Assembly (NCBI GenBank): GCA_964632505.1
Contig: CAZWCE010000005.1
Span: forward strand, 62,001 to 126,000
DNA length: 64,000 bases
DNA from: CAZWCE01 sp964632505
GTDB lineage: Bacteria; Planctomycetota; Planctomycetia; Pirellulales; Thermoguttaceae
Direction: 5' to 3'
In this document: positions 18,376-27,930 of the stretch, one piece after another
How positions within the stretch are numbered: the stretch's first letter is position 1
Layout: each line of letters opens with the position of its first letter
Notes under the pieces: model-generated
Databases searched by the model: none
Seen by the model: only the letters and a program-made list of their open reading frames with translations
Told to the model about the DNA's origin: nothing
Program-made: the position numbers and the translations under genes

Positions 18376-18899
18376 AAAAGCGGAAGCGACGGTCGGGCAT
18401 CGTCCTTTTTCTCGATTGGTTCCGCCGGAATGCTCGGGCCTTCGACGCCGATGGTGCGCGTGGGCCCGTTTCGATTCCCCGGCCGAAAATTGCATTCCGC
18501 CCTAGCTGTGGTCCGCTCCCTTCCCGCAGGTTCTTCTCGGATTCCCCCTTTTCTTCGAGGGTTTTTCTGGTTCAATCGATAAGAGGTTTGTCCCTAGGTG
18601 AGAACGAGCTTCAGGTGGGCATTTTCAGAGGCATTTTCCAAAAAGCCGAGCTTGCCGACCCTGCCGACTCATGGTGTTTATATTGACTATGTTTCGTAGG
18701 TTCGCCTCTCCCCAAGGTGGCGACGGAGGGAAGCCGTCGCAGACTTCTTTTTGATCTTGTGTTCGGGACGAATTCTCCTTACTCTTCGGGCCGACACCCG
18801 AGTGAGTCGAGCGAGGTGTCTCTAGGGAACTATGTCCCCCGGACCGCCTAGCGATCCGTGGAATCGATTCATCGAAATCAAAGGAAAGAGCTGGAATCC
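18376..18899. other. Intergenic stretch before topoisomerase VI B gene
   Basis: About 520 bases without a recognisable gene. Just after the secreted-protein stop there is a weak hairpin (GACG...CGTC at about 18387-18402) followed by TTTTT, possibly a terminator. The rest should include the promoter of the topoisomerase gene. Confidence 0.35.
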
Positions 18900-20951
18900 G
18901 TGGCCACGCAGCAATCGAAGAGAAAACGCCGAGCGACCGCCAAATCGATGGCCGCCGCACAACGTGATATTTCGGTTAGTGAATTTTTCGCCAAGAATCG
19001 GCACCTGCTCGGATTCGACAATCCCCGCAAGGCGCTGTTGACCACCGTCAAGGAGGCCGTCGACAACGCCCTGGACGCCTGCGAGGAGGCCGGCATCCTT
19101 CCGGAGATCTGGGTCCATATCGAATCGACCGGCAAGAACCGGTACAAGGTCGGCATCCAGGACAACGGGCCCGGCATCGTCAAGCGGCAGATTCCCCTCA
19201 TCTTCGGCAAATTGCTCTACGGCTCGAAGTTCCATCGTCTGCGGATGAGTCGTGGACAACAGGGCATCGGCATCAGCGCGGCCGGCATGTACGGGCTCTT
19301 GACCACCGGCAAGCCGACGAAGATCATGTCGAAGGTCTCGGTCCGCAAGCCGGCCCATTATTACGTGATCCGCATCGATACGAAACGCAACAAGCCGGAG
19401 ATCCTCAACGGCAAAGGCAGCGGAGTCGATATTCCGCCGAACGACGACGGCCGCAAGATGATCGAAGAGCAGGGCATCGAGTGGATCGAAGTGCCCCACG
19501 GCACCCGGGTGACGATCGAACTCGAGGCCCGGTATCTTCGAGGGCGGGGGAGTGTCGACGAATACCTCGAACAGACGGCGATCTCGAATCCGCACATTTC
19601 GCTCCATTACCTCGATCCCGACGGCAACGAAACCCATTACCCGTCGGTGGTCGATCAGCTTCCTCCCGAACCGGTGGAGATCAAACCGCATCCTTACGGT
19701 GTGGAACTCGGCATGCTCGTCCACATGGCCCACGAGACGGGAGAGCAGACACTGGGGCAGTTTTTGACGCGGTCGTTTTCCCGGGTCAGTCCGGCGGTGG
19801 CGCGGCGGATTTGCGAGGGAGCGGAGCTTTCGATCCGGACGAAGCCGAAAAAGCTGATCCGACACGACGTGGAAAAGATCTACCACGCCGTTCAGGAGAC
19901 GAAAATCAAGGCTCCCTCGACCGACTGCATCTCTCCGATCGGCGAGGAGCTGATCCTGCAGGGGCTTCACAAGGTGGTTCCGGCGGAGTTCTACGCCGCG
20001 GCGACCCGGCCGCCGGCCGTCTATCGGGGAAATCCGTTCCAGATCGAGGTCGGACTCGCCTACGGCGGGGGACCGACGACCCACAAGATCACCCACCAGT
20101 CGCTGGTCGAGCTGTTGCAGGAGAGCGATGCCCGGACGATCCGGCAATTTCTTTCCTCTACCTTCGACGGCATCGGGTCCGACGCCGCCGACAAGATCAT
20201 CAAGACGGCGAAAATCCGGCCGCGGGTTTCGCCGGGCAAGATCTCCGAAAAAGAACTCCGACAATTGCTTGAGGCGATGAGTTCGATCAATCTCAGCGAA
20301 GGGCAATCGATGAACGTCCTCCGCTACGCCAACCGGGTTCCCCTCCAGTTCCAGGCCGGGGGATGCCTGATCACCCAAACCGTGATGAACATGAACTGGC
20401 GTTCCTACGGTCTCGGACAGAGCCGTGGACAATTGCCGCGGGGGCCGGTGACCGTCATGGTCCACATCGGCAGCGTTTGGGTGCCGTTCACCAGCGAATC
20501 GAAAGAGGCGATCGCCTCGTACGAAGAGATTCAGAAGGAGCTGCGTCTCGCCTTGCAGGCGGTCGGTCGCAAGCTCGGTATGTTCCTCCGCCGTCGTCAG
20601 AAGGTCAAGCATGAGGGGGAGCGGCGGAGTGTCTTCCTCCGTTACCTGGGCGAGGTCGCCTCGGCGGTCAGCCGTCTCAACGAACAGGTCGACGAAAAGG
20701 AAATGTACCACCATCTTGTCCATGTGGCGAAATTGCGGACTTCCGAGGCCGATGTCAAGCTCGACGAAAGCGGCCGGCCGATCGACGAAGATCTCGACGA
20801 ATTGGACCTGGGGGAAAACGTCATGATCGTCGACCCGAGCGCCCCGAAGGATTCTTCCGGGGAGGAATCCGAACCTTCGGAAGAGGATGTTCGGATGAAC
20901 ACGTCCGTTTCTGAAGACTCGAAGGCGAATCCACACAAAAAAGCCTCTTGA
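18900..20951 (+). CDS. top6B: DNA topoisomerase VI subunit B
   Basis: 683 residues from the GTG at 18900, chosen because AAAGGAAAGAG precedes it at proper distance; an in-frame GTG at 18858 would add 14 residues. The GHKL ATPase motifs are complete: N-box KEAVDNALDAC (51-61), G1 DNGPGI (88-93), and G2 SRGQQGIGISAAG (117-129). A helix-two-turn-helix region and a transducer domain follow, with the ATP-contacting lysine candidate in SESKEAIA. A highly acidic C-terminal tail of about 40 residues is extra. TopoVI is an A2B2 type IIB enzyme that passes one duplex through another and relaxes or decatenates DNA; the B subunit binds ATP. It is common in archaea and plants and sporadic in bacteria. No A subunit (Spo11-like) lies on either side in this window. 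Confidence 0.95.
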   Translation: MATQQSKRKRRATAKSMAAAQRDISVSEFFAKNRHLLGFDNPRKALLTTVKEAVDNALDACEEAGILPEIWVHIESTGKNRYKVGIQDNGPGIVKRQIPLIFGKLLYGSKFHRLRMSRGQQGIGISAAGMYGLLTTGKPTKIMSKVSVRKPAHYYVIRIDTKRNKPEILNGKGSGVDIPPNDDGRKMIEEQGIEWIEVPHGTRVTIELEARYLRGRGSVDEYLEQTAISNPHISLHYLDPDGNETHYPSVVDQLPPEPVEIKPHPYGVELGMLVHMAHETGEQTLGQFLTRSFSRVSPAVARRICEGAELSIRTKPKKLIRHDVEKIYHAVQETKIKAPSTDCISPIGEELILQGLHKVVPAEFYAAATRPPAVYRGNPFQIEVGLAYGGGPTTHKITHQSLVELLQESDARTIRQFLSSTFDGIGSDAADKIIKTAKIRPRVSPGKISEKELRQLLEAMSSINLSEGQSMNVLRYANRVPLQFQAGGCLITQTVMNMNWRSYGLGQSRGQLPRGPVTVMVHIGSVWVPFTSESKEAIASYEEIQKELRLALQAVGRKLGMFLRRRQKVKHEGERRSVFLRYLGEVASAVSRLNEQVDEKEMYHHLVHVAKLRTSEADVKLDESGRPIDEDLDELDLGENVMIVDPSAPKDSSGEESEPSEEDVRMNTSVSEDSKANPHKKAS

Positions 20952-21248
20952 CGATCCTCTACTCTTCTCGATCCGATCATCGTTTTGGCCTGGTTTTTCA
21001 GGTCCAAATCCGAATCGTCTCTGCGCGGTTTCTTTTTTGGTCAACCGTGAAATTTTCGTTCAAAAAGTTGGTGTTTTTCTCCACTTCAGGCCGATTCCCT
21101 CTCGACATCTTCAACGTAAAATTGGTATACACTGCCCATGCTTCGACCGCCGCATGAGGCGCGGACGAGGCTGCCGTCATTGCCGGTTTTTCCGGCGAAC
21201 TTGTCTTTTTTTCATATCTTTTTCAGGGACGATTCATCTGGAGCAGGG
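20952..21248. other. Intergenic stretch after topoisomerase VI B
   Basis: 297 bases with no coding sequence recognised. In particular no TopoVI A gene or fragment is present. It contains the candidate promoter at 21102-21131. Confidence 0.5.
21102..21131 (+). promoter_or_regulatory. Possible sigma-70 promoter before the oxoamine synthase gene
   Basis: TCGACA at 21102-21107 and TATACA at 21126-21131, spacing 18, lie about 120 bases upstream of the chosen start of the next gene. Each hexamer differs from consensus at one position. No experimental support. Confidence 0.4.
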
Positions 21249-22646
21249 ATGCATTTTTTCAAAAGAAGACCGTTTGGATTCCGCCGCGGTGGAATGTCGA
21301 TGTGGCAGACACCGGATTCCAACAGCCGACCGGATCAACCGAAGGGCACCACGAGAAATCAAACGAAATCGAAAAAGAAGTCGTCGAACAGCGTATCCGC
21401 TTCGCCGGCGTGCCCCCGGGAGCTCGACGGTCCGCCGGACGCGAAAGTGACCATCGACGGGCGTACCTTCCTCTACTTCGCCGGGACGGGATACCTGGGA
21501 CTGCAATCGCATCCGGAGGTCCTCGCCAGCACGTGCGAAGCCACCTTGCGCTACGGCATCGGCGCCGCCACCTCCCGAACCGCCTTCACCGCCACTCCAT
21601 TGGCCGAGGTCGAGAGGAAAACCGCGAAGTATTTCGGAACGGAAAGGGCGTTCCATTATCCTTCCGGCTATTTCGGCAATCGGCTTCTGGTCGATGCGCT
21701 GGGCGGTACCTTCGATCGCGTCTATCTCGACGAAGCTTCGCACTACAGCCTCTTCGAATCGCTTGCCGGAAGTCGGGTTCCCCGGGGCAAGGACCGGCTG
21801 GTGCAGTTCCGGCACGCCGATGTCGACGACCTTCGGGAGAAATTGGAGAAAACCCTCGCTCCCGGCGAGAGGCCGCTGGTGATGACCGACGGAGTCTTCT
21901 CCGCGCTGGGCACGATCGCCCCGATTCCGGAGATCTGCAACCTGCTCGAAAAATACGACGATTCGGCGCTGTTGGTCGACGATGCCCACGGCGTGGGGGT
22001 GCTCGGAAAGCAGGGATTGGGAACCCTCGATTATTACGGCATCCCCACTTCGCGCGTGAATCGGACCTGCCAGGACGACTGTCACGAGCGGATCGGCGAT
22101 ACGCTTGATGCGCTCGGAGCCGAATTGGGCGGCGTGCCGGAGTCGAAACACACGAGGGAGGATGTCACTTCCGTGCGTCTCTATCTTACCGCCACCTTGA
22201 GTAAGGCCCTCGGAGGCTTCGGCGGAGTGATTCCCGGAAGCGATCTGTTGATCGAACGCGTCATCGAGCGCGGCTCGCTGTTCACCGGAGCCAGTCCTAT
22301 TCCCAGCCCCATCGCCGCCGCTTCTTCGCGGGCGATGGATCTCGTCTTTTCCGACGATGCGCTCCGGAACCAACTGGCCGCCAATGCCTTGCGGCTGAAA
22401 GAGAAACTTCGTTCGCTCGGGCTCGACGTCGCCTCTTCGCCGGTACCGATCGTCTCGCTTTCGATCGGCTCGGCCGGAAACATGCGGCGCATCCAGCGGG
22501 AACTTTCCGAGCGCGGGATCTTGATCGCCTATCTCCCCCGTTATGCAGGTCTCGACTCGGGCGGGGCTCTGAGGATCGCCGTTTTCGCGACTCACCAGCC
22601 CGAAATGATCGACCTCCTTGTCGAATCCCTGGATCAGGTGTTATAG
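21249..22646 (+). CDS. Alpha-oxoamine synthase family PLP enzyme
   Basis: 465 residues from the ATG at 21249 (GGAG five bases upstream); starts at 21294 or 21300 are also possible. Family signatures are GTGYLGLQSHPEV, RYGIGAATSR, the cofactor-stacking region HYPSGYFGN, VMTDGVFSALG, LLVDDAHGVGVLG (D245) and the PLP lysine K319 in TATLSKALGGFGG. These match 8-amino-7-oxononanoate synthase, 2-amino-3-ketobutyrate CoA ligase and serine palmitoyltransferase, which condense an amino acid with an acyl-CoA. Compared with typical members there is an extra segment of about 25-30 residues before the PLP lysine (around 262-305, with two Cys). No other biotin genes are adjacent, so the specific reaction is open. 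Confidence 0.85.
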   Translation: MHFFKRRPFGFRRGGMSMWQTPDSNSRPDQPKGTTRNQTKSKKKSSNSVSASPACPRELDGPPDAKVTIDGRTFLYFAGTGYLGLQSHPEVLASTCEATLRYGIGAATSRTAFTATPLAEVERKTAKYFGTERAFHYPSGYFGNRLLVDALGGTFDRVYLDEASHYSLFESLAGSRVPRGKDRLVQFRHADVDDLREKLEKTLAPGERPLVMTDGVFSALGTIAPIPEICNLLEKYDDSALLVDDAHGVGVLGKQGLGTLDYYGIPTSRVNRTCQDDCHERIGDTLDALGAELGGVPESKHTREDVTSVRLYLTATLSKALGGFGGVIPGSDLLIERVIERGSLFTGASPIPSPIAAASSRAMDLVFSDDALRNQLAANALRLKEKLRSLGLDVASSPVPIVSLSIGSAGNMRRIQRELSERGILIAYLPRYAGLDSGGALRIAVFATHQPEMIDLLVESLDQVL

Positions 22647-22746
22647 TAAACGGGAAGCGGCATCCCCATTTCACGCTCCTCATGCGGGAGATGCCGTCTT
22701 CCGAAGAGATCCGCATCCAGCAAACGGCAGGCAAGATGAGGGAATC

Positions 22747-23424
22747 ATGGCAACCGAAGGCGACATCCAAGCCGTGGCGTTCGACCTCGACGGACTCATG
22801 TTCGACACCGAGGATACCTACTGGAAAGTGGGCGAGGAATTGCTCGGACGACGCGGCCATCCCTATACCCAGGAACTCTGCGACGCCATCATGGGGCGTC
22901 GACCGGAAGATTGTTTCCGGAAGATGATCGAGTGGTACTCCCTCGACGGCGACACACCGGAGCAACTTCAGGCCGAATCGGAATCGATCTTCATCGAAAA
23001 GCTCGATGACGGCTTTTCCGCGATGCCGGGGTTATTCGAGTTGCTCGAGAAAGTCGAGCAGAAGGAGCTTCCCAAGGGAATCTGCACCAGCAGCAGCCGG
23101 AAAGTCATCACTGAAGTGCTCAATCGCCATGATCTGCTTCCCCGTTTCCAGTTCACCTTGACCGCCGAGGATATTTCGCAGGGAAAACCACACCCGGAAA
23201 TCTATCTCAAGGCGGCGGAACTTTTCGGCGTGGTGCCGGGGAAGATGCTCGTGCTGGAGGACAGCGAAGCCGGGTGTCGTTCGGCCCATGCCTCGGGAGC
23301 CTATACCGTGGCGGTCCGCGCACGGCATAACCGCGATCACGATCTCTCCGCGGCCGACGTCGTCCTCGAGTCCCTCGCCCAGGACCGACTTCTCGAACTT
23401 CTCGGCATCGAGACCGACGAATGA
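22747..23424 (+). CDS. HAD-superfamily phosphatase (beta-phosphoglucomutase-like)
   Basis: 225 residues from the ATG at 22747 with GAGGGA upstream. HAD motif I is FDLDGLMFDTED, motif II is in CTSSSRKV, the motif III lysine is in QGKPHPEIYLKA, and motif IV is LVLEDSEAGCRSAHASG. The helical cap lies between motif I and motif II, as in the phosphoglycolate phosphatase/beta-phosphoglucomutase subgroup. It probably hydrolyses a small sugar phosphate or similar. It begins 100 bases after the oxoamine synthase and may share its transcript. Confidence 0.9.
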   Translation: MATEGDIQAVAFDLDGLMFDTEDTYWKVGEELLGRRGHPYTQELCDAIMGRRPEDCFRKMIEWYSLDGDTPEQLQAESESIFIEKLDDGFSAMPGLFELLEKVEQKELPKGICTSSSRKVITEVLNRHDLLPRFQFTLTAEDISQGKPHPEIYLKAAELFGVVPGKMLVLEDSEAGCRSAHASGAYTVAVRARHNRDHDLSAADVVLESLAQDRLLELLGIETDE

Positions 23425-23566
23425 ACGAAGCATTCACGCTTTCGCTGGAAGTCTTGGCCCGTTTTCTTCGGCGGGATTCCTGCAATCCTTAGGATCGTTA
23501 CGTGGATTTCCCGGTTGCCGGAAGGTCGGCTTGCCCGTCGACGGCGGTCATGGCTTATAATTTGGC

Positions 23567-25156
23567 ATGGAAACCAAACCTCGAGACCAACATTGGAAAA
23601 GGCGTTGGACCGTCGCCATGCGGGGGCTGTTCTGGTTGCGTGTCGGATGCTTCTGGCTCGCCCTCTCCTCGCAGACGGTCGCCGCCGACGGAGAACTGAC
23701 CCTCCGTGTGGTCGATCGCCAGACCGGCCGATTGTTGCCTTGCCGACTGCATCTGTGGGATCAACGCGAACGGCCCCGTCGGGTGGAGAGACTTCCCTTC
23801 TGCGAAGACCATTTCGTCTTCGACGGAGAGGTGACCCTCCAGCTTCCGACCGGCCATTACCGATTTCTTCTGGAACGGGGGTTGGAATATCCTCATGTGA
23901 ACGGCAATTTCGAGATCAAAACCTTCGCCGACGACCAGGAGGAGGTCTCGCTTTCCCGGGCAATCGACATGAAAGCCGAAGGCTGGTGGTCCGGCGACCT
24001 GGATGTCCGACGGCCGCTGCATGAGGTTCCCCTGTTGATGCAGGCCGAGGACCTCCACCTCGCGCAGGTCGTCACGTGGGAGAACGATGAAATACTCGAC
24101 CTGATGCTCAAGAAACAGGAAGAGCTCTTGGTGAACTTCGACGGCGACCGGTGGTTCCATGCCTCGGCCGGAACGCTTCGCTATCCCGGCACCGTGTTGC
24201 AGTTATTTCATTTGCCGGAACCGCTTGCGGTACAAAGCGGGGCGAGGCATCTTCCGCCACCTTCCTTCTTTTTTGAAACGATCGAGTCGTTCGATCCTGA
24301 TCGGGAAATGGTTTGGGCCGACTTGACCCGATCGTACTGGTGGGAGATGCCGACGCTGGTGGCCAATGGAGATCTCGATTCGATCCGGATCGCCGGGAGC
24401 AACATCACCCGAACTGCTCTCTCCGACGATGAAGAAGGAGGATATCCCCGCGATCCGATGCGATTCCCCGATCCTTGGGGAAATGCCCGATGGGCCCAAG
24501 AGATCTACTTCCGCCTGCTCGATTGCGGTTTCCAAATCCCGCCCAGTGCGGGCAGCGGCTCGGGCGAAGTGGCGAACCCGGTGGGCCTGAATCGGATGTA
24601 TGCGCATCTCGACGGACCCATGACCTACCGGCGGTGGTGGGATGCGTTTCGGCTGGGACGGGTCTTCGTGACCAACGGGCCGCTTCTGTTGCCTTCGGTC
24701 GAAGGAACGCTTCCGGGACATCGCTTTTTGTTGCCCGAGGGGGAAAACTTACTCCTCGAACCGGTATTGAGCCTCTCGACGCGGCGGTCGATCAGCTATC
24801 TGGAGATCATCAAAAACGGCGAGATCGCCCATTCGGTCCGTTTGGAGGAGTACATCGAGAATCAGGGAAGATTACCCAACTTGAAGTTCGAGGAGAGCGG
24901 ATGGTTTTTGATCCGCGCGGTGGCCGACGAGACCTCGACCTATCGTTTCGCGATGACGGCGCCATGGTATGTTCAGATCGGCTCGGAGAAGCGGATCAGC
25001 CGCCAAGACGCCCAATTCTTCCTCGACTGGATCTATCAGCGGGCTCGAGCATTGGCGAAGATCGAAGATCCAGCGCTGCGAAAGGGGTGGATCGATTTTC
25101 ACCGTCGTGGTCGTGATACGTTCAAACGGCTGGTGGAGCAGGCGAATCGAGAATGA
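23567..25156 (+). CDS. Secreted protein with degenerate CehA/PHP-like region
   Basis: 529 residues from the ATG at 23567; an alternative ATG at 23618 begins right at the signal peptide (GLFWLRVGCFWLALSSQTVAA). After a carboxypeptidase-regulatory-like beta domain (ELTLRVVDRQTGRLLPC), the sequence GWWSGDLDVRRPLHEVPLL resembles the start of the CehA/McbA branch of PHP metallohydrolases, which normally reads G-D/E-L-H-x-H. Both histidines are replaced (Asp and Arg), so metal-dependent hydrolysis is doubtful. Later family-like parts are present (VTWEN, GLNRMYAHLDGPMTYRRWW, VTNGPLLLPSVEG). Homologues occur in planctomycetes. The function is unknown. Confidence 0.75.
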   Translation: METKPRDQHWKRRWTVAMRGLFWLRVGCFWLALSSQTVAADGELTLRVVDRQTGRLLPCRLHLWDQRERPRRVERLPFCEDHFVFDGEVTLQLPTGHYRFLLERGLEYPHVNGNFEIKTFADDQEEVSLSRAIDMKAEGWWSGDLDVRRPLHEVPLLMQAEDLHLAQVVTWENDEILDLMLKKQEELLVNFDGDRWFHASAGTLRYPGTVLQLFHLPEPLAVQSGARHLPPPSFFFETIESFDPDREMVWADLTRSYWWEMPTLVANGDLDSIRIAGSNITRTALSDDEEGGYPRDPMRFPDPWGNARWAQEIYFRLLDCGFQIPPSAGSGSGEVANPVGLNRMYAHLDGPMTYRRWWDAFRLGRVFVTNGPLLLPSVEGTLPGHRFLLPEGENLLLEPVLSLSTRRSISYLEIIKNGEIAHSVRLEEYIENQGRLPNLKFEESGWFLIRAVADETSTYRFAMTAPWYVQIGSEKRISRQDAQFFLDWIYQRARALAKIEDPALRKGWIDFHRRGRDTFKRLVEQANRE

Positions 25157-25585
25157 AGGCCAACGCCGCGCCGCAGGATCGCATGGGGGGCGGAGCAGTC
25201 AGGCCTCCGATTCCCCCAAATTGAGAGGTCGAGAACGGCTGGAAACATACTTCGGGGGGACTAAGCCAATTGTCCTCGAAGAAAAATCCCCATTATTCGA
25301 AAGGAAAATGATTGTAGTGAAAATAGGAAGCGGAGGCGGCTTTGCCTGCCATTTTGGCGGAGTTGTCCACCGATGCCGGTGAATCTTCTTGGAAACAACT
25401 TCTTATATATAAAGGACTTACGGTTTTTCGAACAATAGGGCACGGCATTTGCGTAATGATGGTGGGTGAAGAGATTCGACGATCTGGCGAAAGCGCTGGA
25501 AGCGAATCTCGCTTGTCGGATGATTTCCGACCCGCAAAATTACAAAAACCGACCGTTTTTGCTCTTATCAAGTAGGAGGCCTGCC
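25157..25585. other. Intergenic stretch, no gene seen
   Basis: About 430 bases. The last third is AT-rich and probably contains the promoter of the following small gene. No RNA gene or repeat recognised. Confidence 0.4.
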
Positions 25586-25981
25586 ATGAAGTTCACGCAG
25601 AACGATTTCCTTCGGGCCATCAAACGGGTCCGGGAATCGCTCGGATATATGGAATTGGCGTTGCCGCAGCAGGCGCGCCAAACTCTCGCTGAGATCAAGA
25701 ATCTCGGGCCTTTTGAAGCCCAGGTCGAGCTGATTCGTGGCGAGGCCCTGCGGATGGAAGAACGATATGCCGATGCCGGTCAGAAGTTGGCCACCGCGGC
25801 GCATTTGATGCCGGGTGAGTGGAAAACGCCTGCCCTGGTCGCTCTGACGAATGTGCTCAAGCAAACGGGCGATCCGGCCCAGATTGCCCAGACCTTCGGT
25901 ATTGTCCGCGGCGCGAAACCGTCGCCCCTGTTCAATCGGTTCGGCGATTCCCAAAATCCCGATTTCGAAGATGCTCCTTGA
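25586..25981 (+). CDS. Small TPR-like helical protein
   Basis: 131 residues from the ATG at 25586, with AGGAGG upstream, a strong site that decides the start. The sequence is helical, with TPR-like spacing (ARQTLAEIKNLGPFEAQVE, ALRMEERYADAGQKLATAA). No signal peptide or membrane segment, so cytoplasmic. Function not recognised. It precedes the kinase/NtrC pair by 234 bases. Confidence 0.7.
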   Translation: MKFTQNDFLRAIKRVRESLGYMELALPQQARQTLAEIKNLGPFEAQVELIRGEALRMEERYADAGQKLATAAHLMPGEWKTPALVALTNVLKQTGDPAQIAQTFGIVRGAKPSPLFNRFGDSQNPDFEDAP

Positions 25982-26215
25982 ACCCTCCCTGATTGAGGTT
26001 CACTATATGCTTAGGATCGGTCGATCGCGTATCGGCCGATCCTTTTTTTGCGCGAAATCCCGGAGTCGAAGGGAGGAGATCGAGCGAGACCGCTCGGTGC
26101 CGCTTCAGATTCCTCTTGCATCCGCCGACGTTTCTCGATTACAATCCCGTGCCGTTCTCTTCCGGAATCAGTCCGGCAAGACACACCATCGACGTCATTC
26201 GGCCTGGAGGTTCCC

Positions 26216-27865
26216 GTGCGCGGTCCCCGTACCATTCGATTCAAGATCATTTTCGCGCTCGTGCTTCTGTTGATGATGGTGAGCCTCTTGGCGGGTATCG
26301 GAGTTTACACGGTGACTTCCTATCGTTCGATGGTCAAGTACGTCAGCTCCCGGGCTGGGGAGCTTCCGGTCACCGCCGACTTGAATCGTCAGGTGAGCGA
26401 GTTGCGAATGATCATGAGCGAAGTCAAAGGCTACCGGGCCAACCAGTTGTCGATGTCGCAGATCGACGGCCACGACTTCGGTATCCGGCTCCGATTCGAT
26501 AAAAAACTCAACGAGGTGGAAGAAAGCTGCACGAAATACGAACGGTTGCTCAAGACTCGGCTTCGCGAAGAACCGACCCGGAGCCCGCTCGGGCGCGAGT
26601 GGGAAACGCTTCAGGAGATCCGGCGAAAGGTGCGTAAGCTGCGCGATCTTGTGGAGGATTCCCAGTGGTCGGCGGAGGAGACGCAGATCGATGAAATCAC
26701 CGAATTGCTCGTTTCGTTGCACTTCCTCTCCGAGCGACTTCCCAGTTATTTGCATAACAAAATGGTTGGTTACTCCGACGACGTCCGCGACCAATATCAC
26801 GCGATGTTCGCAACCGTTTTGGTGGTGGGGACCGCGTGTGCCGTCTTGTTGACCGTGTTTTTGCGGCTGTATTACATTTGGGTGTTGCAGCCTCTCAAGA
26901 CGCTCATCGACGGATCGCGTCAGGTGGCCGGCGGTCGATTCGGTTACCGCATCAGCCTGGAAACACAGGACGAAATGGCGGAACTCGCCGAAGCGATGAA
27001 CCAGATGACCGAACAATTCGAGACGATCCGCGACGATCTCGATCGTCAGGTGCAGCAGCGGACCCGCGAGGTGGTCCGGACCGAGCGGCTGGCGAGTGTC
27101 GGCTTTCTCGCCGCCGGCGTGGCTCATGAAATCAACAACCCGCTCGCCTCGATCGCGATGTGCGCCGAGTCGATGCAGCGGCGAATGCGGCCCCTTTGGG
27201 AAATAGCGGAAGACCGGTCGTTACGGGACGAAGAGGGAGAATCGGAAAGCGGTTCACAGACATGCTCTCCATCGCTCCCGCCTGAAGTGGTGCAGGTCGT
27301 CAGACGTTACCTCGACATGATCGAACAAGAGGCCTTTCGCTGCAAGGGCATCACCGAAAGACTGCTCGACTTCTCCCGAGCCGAAAAGCGAACACGAGAA
27401 CGGACCGATTTGGTGAGCTTGATTTTCAGCATGGTCGAAATGATGGGACAATTGAGCAAATACCGCGATCGCCAAGTCCGGTTCGACATGCCCGAGTCGG
27501 TGCATGCCTGGGTGAATCCGCAGGAGATCAAGCAAGTGGTCTTGAATTTGCTGACCAACGCGCTCGACTCGATGTCGCCCGGGGGGACCGTTTGGGTGCG
27601 GCTTCGGACCGAAAGCGGCCTGGCGGTGCTCGTCTTCGAGGACAACGGTTGCGGCATGGAGCCGGAAGTGTTGCAGAACGTCTTTGAACCGTTTTTCACT
27701 AAACGCAAGCAGGGCCAGGGGACCGGGCTGGGGCTGTCGATCAGCCACCGCATCGTTTCCGACCATCACGGGGAGATCGAAGCGTTCAGCGACGGACCCG
27801 GCCGGGGAGCGACCTTCCGCGTCAAACTGCCGCTGGAGGAATCACCCCAACGCGATGCCGCGTGA
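26216..27865 (+). CDS. Membrane sensor histidine kinase (NtrB-type partner)
   Basis: 549 residues from the GTG at 26216, preceded by GGAGG five bases away; a longer frame to 26048 has no such signal. Membrane helices at about 9-31 and 206-228 enclose a helical periplasmic sensor domain. A HAMP domain (about 229-281) is followed by HisKA with H314 in GVAHEINNPLAS, then HATPase motifs N (NLLTNALDSM), G1 (EDNGCGM), F (FEPFFTKRKQ) and G2 (GTGLGLSIS). It overlaps the alternative start of the following NtrC-type regulator (GTGA) and is almost surely its partner, sensing an unknown periplasmic signal. Confidence 0.93.
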   Translation: MRGPRTIRFKIIFALVLLLMMVSLLAGIGVYTVTSYRSMVKYVSSRAGELPVTADLNRQVSELRMIMSEVKGYRANQLSMSQIDGHDFGIRLRFDKKLNEVEESCTKYERLLKTRLREEPTRSPLGREWETLQEIRRKVRKLRDLVEDSQWSAEETQIDEITELLVSLHFLSERLPSYLHNKMVGYSDDVRDQYHAMFATVLVVGTACAVLLTVFLRLYYIWVLQPLKTLIDGSRQVAGGRFGYRISLETQDEMAELAEAMNQMTEQFETIRDDLDRQVQQRTREVVRTERLASVGFLAAGVAHEINNPLASIAMCAESMQRRMRPLWEIAEDRSLRDEEGESESGSQTCSPSLPPEVVQVVRRYLDMIEQEAFRCKGITERLLDFSRAEKRTRERTDLVSLIFSMVEMMGQLSKYRDRQVRFDMPESVHAWVNPQEIKQVVLNLLTNALDSMSPGGTVWVRLRTESGLAVLVFEDNGCGMEPEVLQNVFEPFFTKRKQGQGTGLGLSISHRIVSDHHGEIEAFSDGPGRGATFRVKLPLEESPQRDAA

Positions 27866-27930
27866 AGACAAACGCCGACCATTTCTTTCACGATTCACCT
27901 CCAACAAGAATGCCACCGAAGGAACGACCG

